From positions 744,001 to 808,000 of the forward strand of contig NZ_JAPDRJ010000001.1 of assembly GCF_040706535.1 (NCBI RefSeq): 64,000 nt of DNA. Reading direction: 5' to 3'. Positions 52,904 to 61,956 of the stretch are shown one piece after another. A program made the position numbers and the translations under genes. Below the pieces are notes generated by a model. The model was not told where the DNA came from. It ran no database searches and saw nothing but the letters and a program-made list of their open reading frames with translations. The DNA comes from Lentisalinibacter orientalis. Its GTDB lineage: Bacteria; Pseudomonadota; Gammaproteobacteria; Steroidobacterales; Woeseiaceae. Positions within the stretch are counted from its first letter, which is position 1. Each line of letters opens with the position of its first letter.

Positions 52904-53233
52904 GTGAAGAAGGTCTACGCGGCCGAATCCCTGGTAACCGTCGCCCACTACCGCAACCTCCTCGAGGGCGAGGGCATCGACTGCTTCCTCAGGAACGAGA
53001 ACATGGGCTCGATCATGGGCGAGATCCCGTATGCGGAGATCTGGCCCGAACTCTGGGTGCGCAACGACTTCGAGGCCGCGCGCGCCGAGGAGATCATCCG
53101 CGAGGCTCGCGGGGCGGAGGCGGACGAGGGGCCTCGCTGGCGCTGCCGGCGCTGCGGCGAGGAGAACGAGCACCAGTTCGCCGTCTGCTGGAACTGCGGC
53201 CGGGCCCAGGACCGGGACCCGGCCGCGCCCTGA
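52904..53233 (+). CDS. DUF2007 protein with C-terminal zinc ribbon
   Basis: The 109-residue protein starts MKKVYAAESLVTVAHYRNLLEGEGI, the DUF2007 fold (labelled putative signal-transducing protein). It ends with a two-CxxC zinc ribbon, WRCRRCGEENEHQFAVCWNCG. The GTG start overlaps the stop of a 3-codon relay ORF that itself overlaps the trpA stop, so it is probably translated from the trp mRNA. No role in tryptophan metabolism is known. Confidence 0.85.
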   Translation: MKKVYAAESLVTVAHYRNLLEGEGIDCFLRNENMGSIMGEIPYAEIWPELWVRNDFEAARAEEIIREARGAEADEGPRWRCRRCGEENEHQFAVCWNCGRAQDRDPAAP

Positions 53234-53245
53234 CTCTTATGTAAA

Positions 53246-53273
53246 ACAGGGGCCCCGGCGGCGGCCCCGTTCT
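53246..53273 (+). terminator. Possible hairpin at the end of the trp transcript
   Basis: GGGGCC (53249-53254) pairs with GGCCCC (53263-53268) around an 8-nt loop, with ACA and TGT in the outer flanks. There is no T-run, so this is only a weak candidate. Confidence 0.3.
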
Positions 53274-53348
53274 GTGAACCGGGTCCGGGCGCCGGCCCTG
53301 CCGGCGGCGGTACCGTCACCGTTCCTGCCACCGGGGAAGGGACGCATC

Positions 53349-53972
53349 ATGGGACTGAAACGGCTGATCACGGCGGCGGCCGCTCTCGCGCTCGCCGGCT
53401 GCGCGAGCATGAGCGCCGAGGAGTGCCTGGTCGCCGACTGGGAGGCCATCGGCTACGAGGACGGCGCCCGGGGTGCTTCGGCCGACACCATCGGCCGTCA
53501 CCGCAAGGCCTGTGCCAGCGCCGGCATCACGCCGGACTTCCACGATTACGAACGCGGCCGCCAGGCGGGCCTGCTCGAGTACTGCCGGCCGGGCGTCGGC
53601 TACCGGGTGGGCGCCTCCGGCGGCGGCTACAGCGGCGTGTGTCCGCCCGACCTGGAGCCGGACTTCATGGCCGGCTACGCCGAGGGCCGCGAACTCTACG
53701 AACTGCGCTCCGAGGTATCGCGTATCGAGAGCCGCATCGATGCCCGCGCGAACGAGCTGGAGGAACTCCGCTCCGACATGGCGGCGAATTCCGCACGCCT
53801 CATCGCCGGCGAGGCCACGGCCGAGGAACGGGTGCGCCTCCTGATGGAGACCAAAGAGATGTCCCGCCGCGAGGGCGAGCTGGAATCCGAGATCGCCTCG
53901 CTGCATCGGGAGGCCGCGGTGGCGCGCTCCCGGCTGGAGGACTACGAGGCCCGCGCCGCCAGCGCGTACTGA
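53349..53972 (+). CDS. DUF2799 lipoprotein
   Basis: The 207-residue protein has a lipoprotein signal (LITAAAALALAGC). MSAEECLVADWEAIGYEDGARG is the opening of the DUF2799 family. HDYERGRQAGLLEYCRPGVGYRVGASGGGYSGVCP and DFMAGYAEGRELYELR follow. The last 85 residues are a charged coiled coil. The function is unknown; envelope location is likely. It is 115 bp after the DUF2007 gene and convergent with ubiB. Confidence 0.85.
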   Translation: MGLKRLITAAAALALAGCASMSAEECLVADWEAIGYEDGARGASADTIGRHRKACASAGITPDFHDYERGRQAGLLEYCRPGVGYRVGASGGGYSGVCPPDLEPDFMAGYAEGRELYELRSEVSRIESRIDARANELEELRSDMAANSARLIAGEATAEERVRLLMETKEMSRREGELESEIASLHREAAVARSRLEDYEARAASAY

Positions 53973-54018
53973 GCGGGTTCCCGCCGAACGCGGCCCGGCC
54001 CGCGTCCGCGTACGCCTC

Positions 54019-55656
54019 CTAGCCTGCGCCGGGCCGCCCGGCCAGGGCGGCAAGCGCGGCCGCGCCCATCGCACCCCAGCCGAGCCAGGGGGGGTGCCCC
54101 GTCGTCAGCAGCACGATGCCGCCGATGAACGCAGCGGCCGCCACGGCGAGCGCGAAGCGCTGGCGCTGCTGGCGCGCCATCGAATCGCGCAGCTCGCGCA
54201 GTTCCGGGGCGTCGAAGCGTACCCGCAGGTCACCGGCCGCCGACTGCTCGGCGATGGTCCTGAGCCAGTGGGGCAGCTCACGCAGCGTCTCGCGCAGCTC
54301 CGGCAGATGGTCGCGTATATCGTCGATCATGGCCTTGCCGCCCAGGCGGTCGGTCATCCACTGGCGCATGATGGGATAGGCGGTCTCCCACAGGTCCAGC
54401 TGGGGATAGAGCTCGCGTCCCAGCCCCTCGATGTTCAGCAGCGTCTTCTGCAGCAGGATCAGCTGCGGCTGCACCTGCATGTCGAAGCGCCGCGCCGTCT
54501 CGAACAGCCGCATCAGGACCTGGGCGAAGGAGATCTCGTCCAGCGGCTTGCTGAAGATGGGCTCGCAGACCGTTCGCACGGCGGATTCCAGCTCGTCCAC
54601 CCGGGTGTCCGGCGGCACCCAGCCCGAGTCGATGTGCAGCCGCGCCACCTTGTGATAGTCCTGCTCGAAGAAGGCGAGGAAGTTCTCGGCCAGGTAGCGC
54701 TGGTCCACCGGGTTCAGCGTGCCGACGATGCCGAAGTCGACCGCGGCATACTGCGGGTCCTTCGGGTCGTGCACCTGGATGAAGATGTTGCCCGGGTGCA
54801 TGTCGGCGTGGAAGAAGTTGTGCCGGAACACCTGGGTGAAGAAGATCTCCACGCCCTTCTCGGCCAGCCGCTTTATGTCCGCCCCGGCCTCCCTGAGCGC
54901 CCGCATGTTGCTGATGGGGATGCCGTAGATGCGCTCCATCACGATGACGTTGACGTGACAGTAGTCGAAGTAGATCTCCGGCACGTGCAGCAGGTCCGAG
55001 CCGGCGAAGTTGCGCGCGAGCTGGGCCGCGTTGGCGGCTTCGCGCATGAGGTCCAGCTCGTCGATGATGGTCTTCTCGTACTCGCGCACCACTTCCACCG
55101 GGCGCAGCCGCCGCGCCTCCCGCCAGTAGCGGTGCGCGAGCCCGGCCATGAAGTACATCACCTCCAGGTCGCGCTCGATCACCTCGCGCATGTCGGGACG
55201 CAGCATCTTCACCACCACCTCGGTGCCGTCCTTCAGCGTGGCCGCGTGCACCTGGGCGATGGAGGCGGCCGCGAGCGCCTGCTCCTCGAAGCTGCCGAAG
55301 ACCTCCGCGACAGGCTTGCCATAGGCTTTCTCGACGATCTCCAGCGCCAGCTCGGAGGAGAACGGAGGCACCTGGTCCTGCAGCTTGGCGAGCTCGTCGG
55401 CGACCTCCACCGGCAGCAGGTCCCGCCGCGTGGAGATGGCCTGCCCGAACTTCACGAAGATGGGTCCCAGCTCCTGCAGTGCCAGGCGGATGCGCACGCC
55501 CAGCGGTTCGTCCACGACAGCCCGGCCCGGCAGCAGCCGGAACACGAAGCGCATGGGGCGCAGCAGATGGGTGGCGACGATCAGCTCGTCCAGGCCGTAG
55601 CGCACCAGCACCCGCTGGATGGCGATGAGGCGCAACAGCAGCCGGGGGCGCATCAT
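54019..55656 (-). CDS. ubiB: Ubiquinone biosynthesis atypical kinase UbiB
   Basis: UbiB is an ADCK/ABC1-family atypical kinase/ATPase needed for ubiquinone synthesis. The 545-residue protein has the KxGQ motif (FVKFGQAISTRRDLLP), the Ala-rich loop AAASIAQVHAA, FHADMHPGNIF and DFGIVG. It ends in two membrane helices (FALAVAAAAFIGGIVLL and WGAMGAAALAAL). It is the last gene of ubiE-ubiJ-ubiB and overlaps ubiJ by 4 bp (ATGA). Confidence 0.95.
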   Translation of the reverse strand: MMRPRLLLRLIAIQRVLVRYGLDELIVATHLLRPMRFVFRLLPGRAVVDEPLGVRIRLALQELGPIFVKFGQAISTRRDLLPVEVADELAKLQDQVPPFSSELALEIVEKAYGKPVAEVFGSFEEQALAAASIAQVHAATLKDGTEVVVKMLRPDMREVIERDLEVMYFMAGLAHRYWREARRLRPVEVVREYEKTIIDELDLMREAANAAQLARNFAGSDLLHVPEIYFDYCHVNVIVMERIYGIPISNMRALREAGADIKRLAEKGVEIFFTQVFRHNFFHADMHPGNIFIQVHDPKDPQYAAVDFGIVGTLNPVDQRYLAENFLAFFEQDYHKVARLHIDSGWVPPDTRVDELESAVRTVCEPIFSKPLDEISFAQVLMRLFETARRFDMQVQPQLILLQKTLLNIEGLGRELYPQLDLWETAYPIMRQWMTDRLGGKAMIDDIRDHLPELRETLRELPHWLRTIAEQSAAGDLRVRFDAPELRELRDSMARQQRQRFALAVAAAAFIGGIVLLTTGHPPWLGWGAMGAAALAALAGRPGAG

Positions 55657-56264
55657 GAGCGGTCGTCTGCGGACAGTGCCCGGATGCGGGCCTCGAGCCG
55701 CGCCACGTCGTCCCGCAGCCGGTCCACCTCGGCGTAGAAGGCCTCGACCTCGCCCCGGGCGGGGAGGTCGCCCCGTTCCTCGGTCACGTACTCGGAGACG
55801 TTGCGGGTCAGGGTGTCGGCCACCTGCCGGCCCCAGAGCCCGATGCTGCGCGCGAGCTCGCCGGCCTGGCGCGCGCCGGCGTCGCCCAGCACGCCCGAGA
55901 GCCGTTCCTCCACGTCCGGCCGCGCGAACCGCAGCAGCTCGCGGAAGCGGGTGGCCGTCTCGGTATCGCCGTCGATCTCGATGCTGCCGCTGCGGATCGC
56001 CTCGGCGGCGCCGCCGGCGAGCAACCGGGGCAGCGCCAGCAGCGAGCCGGTGATGACCGTATCCGGGTCATCCACGTAGTCGGTGTGCAGCTCCAGGCCG
56101 GCGGCGGTGACCCGGACATAGAGCGCCAGGAACGAATCCCGCACCCGCACCGCGATCACCCGGCCGTCGAGTTCGTCGCACAGGTCCCGTGCCGGCGTGC
56201 TCTGGGCGATCTGGGCGTTCACCAGGGTGAGCGCCGGCCGGAACAGGGTTTCCAGGGGATCCAC
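55653..56264 (-). CDS. ubiJ: Ubiquinone biosynthesis accessory factor UbiJ
   Basis: UbiJ has an SCP2 (sterol-carrier-like) lipid-binding domain and organises the Ubi metabolon with UbiK. The 203-residue protein has ARDLCDELDGRVIAVRV, LHTDYVDDPDTVITGSLLALPRLL and a C-terminal coiled coil (VEAFYAEVDRLRDDVARLEARI). Position between ubiE and ubiB is diagnostic. Confidence 0.92.
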   Translation of the reverse strand: MDPLETLFRPALTLVNAQIAQSTPARDLCDELDGRVIAVRVRDSFLALYVRVTAAGLELHTDYVDDPDTVITGSLLALPRLLAGGAAEAIRSGSIEIDGDTETATRFRELLRFARPDVEERLSGVLGDAGARQAGELARSIGLWGRQVADTLTRNVSEYVTEERGDLPARGEVEAFYAEVDRLRDDVARLEARIRALSADDRS

Positions 56265-56276
56265 GGCGTACGGCCC

Positions 56277-57035
56277 TCAGAGGTGGTAACCGATGTGCAG
56301 GGCGGCGATGCCCCCGGTGAGATTGACGTAGCGGCAGCGCTCGAAGCCTGCATCGCCCATCATGCCGAGCAGCGTCTCCTGGTCGGGATGCATGCGGATG
56401 GACTCGGCCAGGTACTGGTAGCTGTCCGCGTCGCCCGCCACCATGCGGCCCAGCAGCGGCAGGACGCGGAAGGAATACAGGTCGTAGATCGGCTGCAGGG
56501 CCTCCGCGGGGCGGGAGAACTCCAGGATCAGCATCTTGCCGCCGGGCTTCAGCACGCGGTACATGGAGGCCAGCGCCGCCTCCTTGTGCGTGACGTTGCG
56601 CAGCCCGAAGGCGATGGTGACCAGGTCGAAGCTGCCGTCCGCGAACGGCAGGTTTTCCGCGTCCACCTGGGCCATGCTCACGTTGCCGATGATGCCGGCG
56701 TCGAGCATGCGCCGTCGTCCCTGGCGCAGCATCGCCGCGTTGATGTCGGCCAGCACCACGTGGCCGGTCTCGCCCACCTGCCGGGCGAAGCTCATCGCCA
56801 GATCGCCGGTGCCGCCGGCCAGGTCCAGGGCGCACTGGCCGGGACGGGCGGCGGCCTCGCTGACCGTCCGGCGCTTCCACAGCCGGTGGATGCCGCCGGA
56901 CATGAGGTCGTTCATGAGGTCGTAGCGCTCGGCCACGGAATCGAAGACGCCGCGGACCAGGTCGGCCTTCTGGTCGGCCGCCACCCGGCGGTAGCCGAAA
57001 TGGGTCTCGCTGTCGCGGGTCTTCTCTTTGCTCAT
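56277..57035 (-). CDS. ubiE: Ubiquinone/menaquinone C-methyltransferase UbiE
   Basis: UbiE is the SAM-dependent C-methyltransferase of quinone synthesis. The 252-residue protein has HFGYRRVAADQKADLVRGVFDSVAERYDLMNDLMS, the SAM motif ALDLAGGTGDLA, and VTIAFGLRNVTHKEAAL. It leads the ubiEJB set, 15 bp after the DUF971 gene. Confidence 0.96.
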   Translation of the reverse strand: MSKEKTRDSETHFGYRRVAADQKADLVRGVFDSVAERYDLMNDLMSGGIHRLWKRRTVSEAAARPGQCALDLAGGTGDLAMSFARQVGETGHVVLADINAAMLRQGRRRMLDAGIIGNVSMAQVDAENLPFADGSFDLVTIAFGLRNVTHKEAALASMYRVLKPGGKMLILEFSRPAEALQPIYDLYSFRVLPLLGRMVAGDADSYQYLAESIRMHPDQETLLGMMGDAGFERCRYVNLTGGIAALHIGYHL

Positions 57036-57050
57036 GGCGGGGTCGGGCGG

Positions 57051-57413
57051 TCAGTCAGCGGGTCTGCGAGGATACCCCGCGGCCTCGAGCCGGTCGAGGT
57101 ACTCCTGCCAGCGCTCGTCCCGATTCTCGCCCAGTTTCCGCAGGTAACCCCAGCGGTACAGCCCGGTATTGTGGCCGTCGTCGAAGACGAGTCGAACTGC
57201 GTAGTGGCCGACGGGTTCCACGGCGGTGATCTGCACGTCCTCCTTGCCCGTCTGCAGCACCTCCTGGCCCGGCCCGTGGCCACGCACCTCGGCCGACGGC
57301 GAGTACACACGCAGGTACTCGAAGGGCAGGTCGAAGCTCGCGCCGTCGGCGAAGGCGACCGTCAGCAGCCGGGACTTGCGGCGCAGGCGTATTTCCGTGG
57401 GTGCCTCTTCCAT
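57051..57413 (-). CDS. DUF971 (GBBH-like N-terminal domain) protein
   Basis: The 120-residue protein consists of a single domain resembling the N-terminus of gamma-butyrobetaine hydroxylase. It has EIRLRRKSRLLTVAFADGASFDLPFEYLRVYSPSAEV and VEPVGHYAVRLVFDDGHNTGLYRWGYLRKLG. It lacks the zinc cysteines of the eukaryotic hydroxylase. The gene is very often found between hslU and ubiE in Proteobacteria, as here. A link to Fe-S or quinone metabolism has been suggested but is not shown by the sequence. Confidence 0.92.
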   Translation of the reverse strand: MEEAPTEIRLRRKSRLLTVAFADGASFDLPFEYLRVYSPSAEVRGHGPGQEVLQTGKEDVQITAVEPVGHYAVRLVFDDGHNTGLYRWGYLRKLGENRDERWQEYLDRLEAAGYPRRPAD

Positions 57414-57432
57414 GGCTATGCGGCTCGCGCGC

Positions 57433-58770
57433 TCACAGGATGTAGCGGCTGAGATCCTCGTCCTGGACGAGCTCGCCGAGATGCTCGTCGACGTACTCCG
57501 CCGTGACCGAGAGCCGGTAGCCGCTCCTGTCCGCCGCCTCGTAGGAGATGACCTCCAGCAGCCGCTCCATCACGGTGTGCAGCCGGCGCGCGCCGATGTT
57601 CTCCGTGTTCTCGTTCACCCGGAAGGCCACGTCCGCGATGCGCTCCACTCCCTCGTCGGTGAACTCCAGCTCCATGCCCTCGGTGTCAAGCAGCGCGCGG
57701 TACTGGCGGGTCAGCGAGGCATCCGGCTCGGTGAGGATGCGCACGAAATCGGGCGCCTTCAGGGAATCGAGCTCCACCCGGATGGGGAAGCGGCCCTGCA
57801 GCTCCGGGATCAGGTCGGAGGGCTTGGCCACGTGGAAGGCGCCGGAGGCGATGAACAGGATGTGATCGGTGCGCACCATGCCGTATTTGGTGTTGACCGT
57901 GCAGCCCTCCACCAGCGGCAGCAGGTCGCGCTGCACGCCTTCCCGGGAGACGTCGGCGCCCATGCTCTCGGAGCGCTTGGCCACCTTGTCCAGCTCGTCG
58001 ATGAAGACGATGCCGTGCTGCTCCACGGCCTCCAGTGCCCGCGCCTTCACCTCCTCGTCGTCCAGCAGCCGTGCCGCCTCCTCCTCGGTGAGGATCTTCA
58101 GCGCCTCGCGGACCTTCAGCTTGCGGGTCGTGCGCCGGCCCTGGCCCAGGTTCTGGAACATGCTCTGCAGCTGGCTGGTCATCTCCTCCATGCCCGGCGG
58201 CGCCATGATCTCGACGCCCGCCGGCATGGCCTGGGTCTCCACCTCGATCTCGCGCTCGTCCAGATCGCCCTCGCGCAGCTTCTTGCGGAACTTCTGCCGG
58301 GTATCGCTGCCTTCCCGGGGCGGCTGCTCCTCCGCGGCGAAACCCACGCCACGGCGCGGCGGCGGCAGCAGGGCGTCCAGCACCCGCTCCTCGGCCGCGT
58401 CCTCGGCCCGGTGGCGCACCTTGGCCATCTCGGCTTCCCGGGTCATCTTGATGGAGACGTCCATCAGGTCGCGGACGATGGAGTCCACTTCGCGGCCGAC
58501 GTAGCCCACCTCGGTGAATTTGGTGGCCTCCACCTTGATGAACGGCGCGCGGGCGAGGCGCGCCAGGCGGCGTGCGATCTCGGTCTTGCCGACGCCGGTG
58601 GCGCCGATCATGAGGATGTTCTTCGGCGTGATCTCGCTCCTGAGCGGCTCGGGCACCTGTACCCGGCGCCAGCGGTTCCTGAGTGCGATGGCCACGGCCC
58701 GCTTGGCGTTGTCCTGGCCGACGATGTGCTTGTCCAGCTCCTGGACGATCTCCCTGGGGGTCATAGACAT
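57433..58770 (-). CDS. hslU: HslUV protease ATPase subunit HslU
   Basis: HslU (ClpY) unfolds substrates and feeds them to HslV. From the ATG at 58770 it has 445 residues, matching the family. It starts MTPREIVQELDKHIVGQD, has Walker A GATGVGKTEIARRLA, Walker B GIVFIDELDK, the pore motif EVGYVGRE, and the C-terminus DEDLSRYIL that activates HslV. The frame open further upstream lies in hslV and is not used. Confidence 0.96.
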   Translation of the reverse strand: MSMTPREIVQELDKHIVGQDNAKRAVAIALRNRWRRVQVPEPLRSEITPKNILMIGATGVGKTEIARRLARLARAPFIKVEATKFTEVGYVGREVDSIVRDLMDVSIKMTREAEMAKVRHRAEDAAEERVLDALLPPPRRGVGFAAEEQPPREGSDTRQKFRKKLREGDLDEREIEVETQAMPAGVEIMAPPGMEEMTSQLQSMFQNLGQGRRTTRKLKVREALKILTEEEAARLLDDEEVKARALEAVEQHGIVFIDELDKVAKRSESMGADVSREGVQRDLLPLVEGCTVNTKYGMVRTDHILFIASGAFHVAKPSDLIPELQGRFPIRVELDSLKAPDFVRILTEPDASLTRQYRALLDTEGMELEFTDEGVERIADVAFRVNENTENIGARRLHTVMERLLEVISYEAADRSGYRLSVTAEYVDEHLGELVQDEDLSRYIL

Positions 58771-58771
58771 G

Positions 58772-59329
58772 TCATTCGGCCCCGGCTTCCGTCTCGCCGG
58801 GGAGTTCCTCGATGGTGATGAAACGATTGGTATAGACGCAGACGTCGCCGGCGATCTCGAGCGACTTCTCCACGATCTCCCGGGCGCCCAGGTCCGTGTT
58901 CTCCAGCAGCGCCCGGGCGGCCGACTGGGCATAGGGCCCGCCGGAGCCGATCGCCATGAGGTCGAATTCGGGCTCGATCACGTCGCCGTTGCCCGAGATG
59001 ATCAGCGAGGTCTCCCGGTCGGCCACGCACAGCAGCGCTTCCAGCCGGCGTAGCATGCGGTCGGTGCGCCAGTCCTTGGCCAGCTCGATGGCGGCGCGGG
59101 TCAGGTTGCCGTATTGCTGCAGCTTGCGCTCGAAATACTCGAACAGCGTGAAGGCGTCCGCCGTGCCGCCCGCGAAGCCGGCGATCACGCTGCCGTCGGC
59201 CAGACGGCGCACCTTGCGGGCGTTGCCCTTCATGACGGTGTCGCCCATGCTCACCTGGCCGTCGCCGCCGATGGCCACGCGGCCACCGCGTCTCACCGAG
59301 ACGATGGTTGTGCCTCTGTACTGCTCCAT
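58772..59329 (-). CDS. hslV: HslUV protease proteolytic subunit HslV
   Basis: HslV is the proteasome-like peptidase with an N-terminal Thr nucleophile. The sequence MEQYRG then TTIVSVRRGG shows a six-residue propeptide before the catalytic Thr, instead of Met alone as in E. coli. GGDGQVSMGDTVMKGNARKVRRL, GFAGGTADAFTLFE and AIGSGGPYAQSAARAL follow. It ends 1 bp before the hslU start. Confidence 0.95.
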   Translation of the reverse strand: MEQYRGTTIVSVRRGGRVAIGGDGQVSMGDTVMKGNARKVRRLADGSVIAGFAGGTADAFTLFEYFERKLQQYGNLTRAAIELAKDWRTDRMLRRLEALLCVADRETSLIISGNGDVIEPEFDLMAIGSGGPYAQSAARALLENTDLGAREIVEKSLEIAGDVCVYTNRFITIEELPGETEAGAE

Positions 59330-59358
59330 GGATCTGCCTTCGCTGTTGCGGGCGCCGG

Positions 59359-60264
59359 CTATTTGCGGTTGTTGCGCGCCCTGGGATGAGTCCGGTCGTA
59401 TATCTGGGCCAGGTGCTGGAAATCAAGGTGGGTGTAGATCTGCGTCGTGGATACGTCCGCATGTCCCAGCAGTTCCTGCACCGCGCGCAGGTCGCCGCTC
59501 GACTCCAGCAGGTGGGACGCGAACGAATGGCGGAAGAGGTGCGGATAGACGCTCCGGTCCATGCCCTGGCGCTTCGCCCAGTGGACGATGCGCTCCTGCA
59601 CCGAGCGGGGCGCCAGCCGGGTGCCCCGCCGGCTGACGAACAGCGCGCGCTCCTCGTGGCCGGCCATCCGCACCCGGGTGCGCTGCCACTGCGCGAGCGC
59701 CTCGAGCGCGCGGCGGCCCACCGGCACGATGCGGGTCTTCGCGCCCTTGCCGGTCACCGTGACCGTGGCATCAGATGCGTCCACGTCGTGCACGTCCAGG
59801 GCCACGAGCTCGGCCAGCCGCAGTCCCGACGAATACAGGAGTTCGAGCATGGCCCGGTCCCGCACCGTGAGCGGGTCGTCGCCGGGGAACTCCAGCAGCC
59901 GCGCCATCTGGTCGGCGTCCAGCGTGCCCGGCAGGCGCTTGCCGGCCTTCGGCGCGCTCACGTCCGCGGCCGGGTTGCGCTTCAGCACCTTCTCCCGGAT
60001 CAGGTAGCGGAAGAAGCTGCGCACGGCGGACAGCCGGCGCTGGATGGAGCGGGGCGAGAGACCGCGCCGGTGGCAGGCGGCGGCGAAGGCGCGAACATCG
60101 TGGGTGGTGAGGTCGCGCCAGCGGTCGTGGCCGGCGCGCTCGCAATAGTCGACCAGGGCCGCGAGGTCCCGGCGGTAGTTGGCCACGGTATGCGCGGAGC
60201 AGCGCTTCTCGAAGGCGAGGTGCTCGAGGAAGGCGTCGGTGCGCTGGCGTTCTTCCGGCGACAA
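59359..60264 (-). CDS. xerC: Tyrosine recombinase XerC
   Basis: XerC with XerD resolves chromosome dimers at dif. The 301-residue protein has an N-terminal SAM-like core-binding domain and the catalytic set: Arg in LYSSGLRLAELV, Lys in VTGKGAKTRIVPV, HLFRHSFASHLLE (HxxR), and the nucleophile Tyr in TTQIYTHLD. The start is a TTG, 12 bp after the DUF484 stop. It is the chromosomal XerC by context (dapF-DUF484-xerC), not a mobile integrase. Confidence 0.95.
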   Translation of the reverse strand: MSPEERQRTDAFLEHLAFEKRCSAHTVANYRRDLAALVDYCERAGHDRWRDLTTHDVRAFAAACHRRGLSPRSIQRRLSAVRSFFRYLIREKVLKRNPAADVSAPKAGKRLPGTLDADQMARLLEFPGDDPLTVRDRAMLELLYSSGLRLAELVALDVHDVDASDATVTVTGKGAKTRIVPVGRRALEALAQWQRTRVRMAGHEERALFVSRRGTRLAPRSVQERIVHWAKRQGMDRSVYPHLFRHSFASHLLESSGDLRAVQELLGHADVSTTQIYTHLDFQHLAQIYDRTHPRARNNRK

Positions 60265-60276
60265 CGGGCCGACCGG

Positions 60277-60984
60277 TCAGTAACGCCTCACGGCAGCGGC
60301 CACGAGCTCGCCGATGCGGGTGAGGAAGTCGATGCTCATGGCCGGGTGGAAATGGTCCGCATCGACGCTGCCGATGCCGATGAAGCCGAGCGCGGCTCCC
60401 TCGCCGAGGGGCAGCAGCGCCATGCTGCCCACCTCGTCGGCGGAGGCGCCGAACAGGAATTCGCGCTGGCTGTCGCGCACCCGGCCGCAACGGGCGCGGG
60501 CGGCCGAGAGGAAGGTCTCGAAGGGGCCCAGCCGCGGGTCGTCACGGCCGATGACGTGCAGGAAACGCCGTTCGCCGACGCCGGCATAGTCCGCCGGGTC
60601 GCCGAACAGCACCATCACGGCGTGATCCGCCCCGAAGCCCGTGCGCAGTTCCCGTGCGATGCAGGCCAGGGTCTCCTCCCGACTGTCGGCGGCCATGAGC
60701 GCCAGCGCCAGCGTGTGGATGCGGGCGGCCAGGCGGTCGTTGGCGCGCGCCACCTCCAGGAGTTCCCGCAGCTTGCGCTCGACCTTGAGGTTCTTCTGCC
60801 TGAGCGTCGCCACCTGGCGCTCCACCAGCGAGACGGCGCCGCCGCCCGCGGCATGGGGCAGGCGCAGCGTGTCGAGCAGGCGGGGATGGTTCTCGAAGAA
60901 CTCGGGGTGGTGCAGGAGATAGTCCTCCACGGCCTCCTCGCTGGCACTGTCCACCACGGGCTCTCGTTTGTGCTGTGTGCTCAT
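60277..60984 (-). CDS. DUF484 family GAF-like protein
   Basis: The 235-residue protein starts with VEDYLLHHPEFFENHPRLLDTLRLPHAAGGGAVSLVERQVATLR, the DUF484 hallmark. A coiled coil and a GAF-like domain (GSMALLPLGEGAALGFIGIGSVDADHFHPAMSIDFLTRIG) follow. The family lies between dapF and xerC in many Gammaproteobacteria (yigA in E. coli). The role is unknown. It overlaps dapF by 4 bp. Confidence 0.92.
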   Translation of the reverse strand: MSTQHKREPVVDSASEEAVEDYLLHHPEFFENHPRLLDTLRLPHAAGGGAVSLVERQVATLRQKNLKVERKLRELLEVARANDRLAARIHTLALALMAADSREETLACIARELRTGFGADHAVMVLFGDPADYAGVGERRFLHVIGRDDPRLGPFETFLSAARARCGRVRDSQREFLFGASADEVGSMALLPLGEGAALGFIGIGSVDADHFHPAMSIDFLTRIGELVAAAVRRY

Positions 60985-61838
60985 AGGGCGACGGTTCCCT
61001 CGAAGGAGTACTGGGCCGGGCCGGTCAGCCAGACGGCCTCACCGGGGCCGCGCCAGCTTACCACGAGATCGCCACCGGGCAGGGCCAGGGTTACCTCGTC
61101 GCCGAACAGGCCGCGGCGCCTCCCCGCCACCATCGCGGCGCAGGCACCGCTGCCGCAGGCCCGGGTCTCACCGACCCCGCGCTCCCACACCCGCAGCCGG
61201 GCCCGGTCGCGCCCGCGGGGCTCCAGGAAGCCGACGTTGCAGCGTTCGGGGAAGGCGGGGTGATGCTCGAGCGCGGGCCCGAGTTCGGCCACCGGCGCGC
61301 GGTCGACGTCGTCGACCAGCAGCACGCAGTGGGGATTGCCCATGGACAGCGCCGCGACCTCCACGCTGCGGCCGCCGGCCTCCAGCCGGTAGGTGCCGGC
61401 ATCCGCTTCCGCGGTCGTCGCCGTCTCCATGGCCATCTCCACGGCCATAGGGACGTCCGCCGGCGCGAACCGGGGCTGGCCCATGGAGACGGCGGTGATG
61501 CCCGGTCCGGCGATGCGTGCCTCGGAGATCCCGGCGCGGCACTCCAGGCGCAGCATCGGCGGAGCCCCCGGCGCCTCGCCGAGCAGGCGCGCGATGCAGC
61601 GCAGGCCGTTGCCGCACTGCTCCACCTCGCCGCCGTCGGCGTTGAATATCCGGTACCACGCGTCGGTGCCGGCGCTGCGCGGCGCTTCTATCCAGAGCAG
61701 CTGGTCGAAGCCCACGCCCTCCCGGCGATGCGCCAGGCGGCGGATGGCGGCGGCGTCGGGCAGTGCAGCATCGGGCTGGTCGCGCACCACCATGAAGTCG
61801 TTGCCGAGGCCGTGCATTTTCACGAAGGGCAGCTGCAT
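60981..61838 (-). CDS. dapF: Diaminopimelate epimerase
   Basis: DapF converts LL- to meso-diaminopimelate for lysine and peptidoglycan. The ATG at 61838 gives 285 residues and the N-terminus MQLPFVKMHGLGNDFMVV. The two catalytic cysteines are in EQCGNGLRCIAR and RACGSGACAA. The TTG at 61856 is less likely. A short insertion (VEMAMETATTAEADAG) lengthens it relative to E. coli (274 residues). It is divergent from the ParA gene. Confidence 0.95.
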   Translation of the reverse strand: MQLPFVKMHGLGNDFMVVRDQPDAALPDAAAIRRLAHRREGVGFDQLLWIEAPRSAGTDAWYRIFNADGGEVEQCGNGLRCIARLLGEAPGAPPMLRLECRAGISEARIAGPGITAVSMGQPRFAPADVPMAVEMAMETATTAEADAGTYRLEAGGRSVEVAALSMGNPHCVLLVDDVDRAPVAELGPALEHHPAFPERCNVGFLEPRGRDRARLRVWERGVGETRACGSGACAAMVAGRRRGLFGDEVTLALPGGDLVVSWRGPGEAVWLTGPAQYSFEGTVAL

Positions 61839-61956
61839 GGGCGTACTGTAGGTCAAATTGCCGTGCGAATGGCGTCACTGTTGCGTGGACTTTCTAGCGG
61901 CGCGGCGATACTTTACATAAACTGCACAAAACCAACACGAAGCGCAGGGAGACAAC

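Noticed and set aside
59359..60264. The tyrosine recombinase as a sign of an integrated element
   Set aside because: Its position in dapF-DUF484-xerC-hslVU and its length identify it as housekeeping XerC. No att repeats or phage genes are near.
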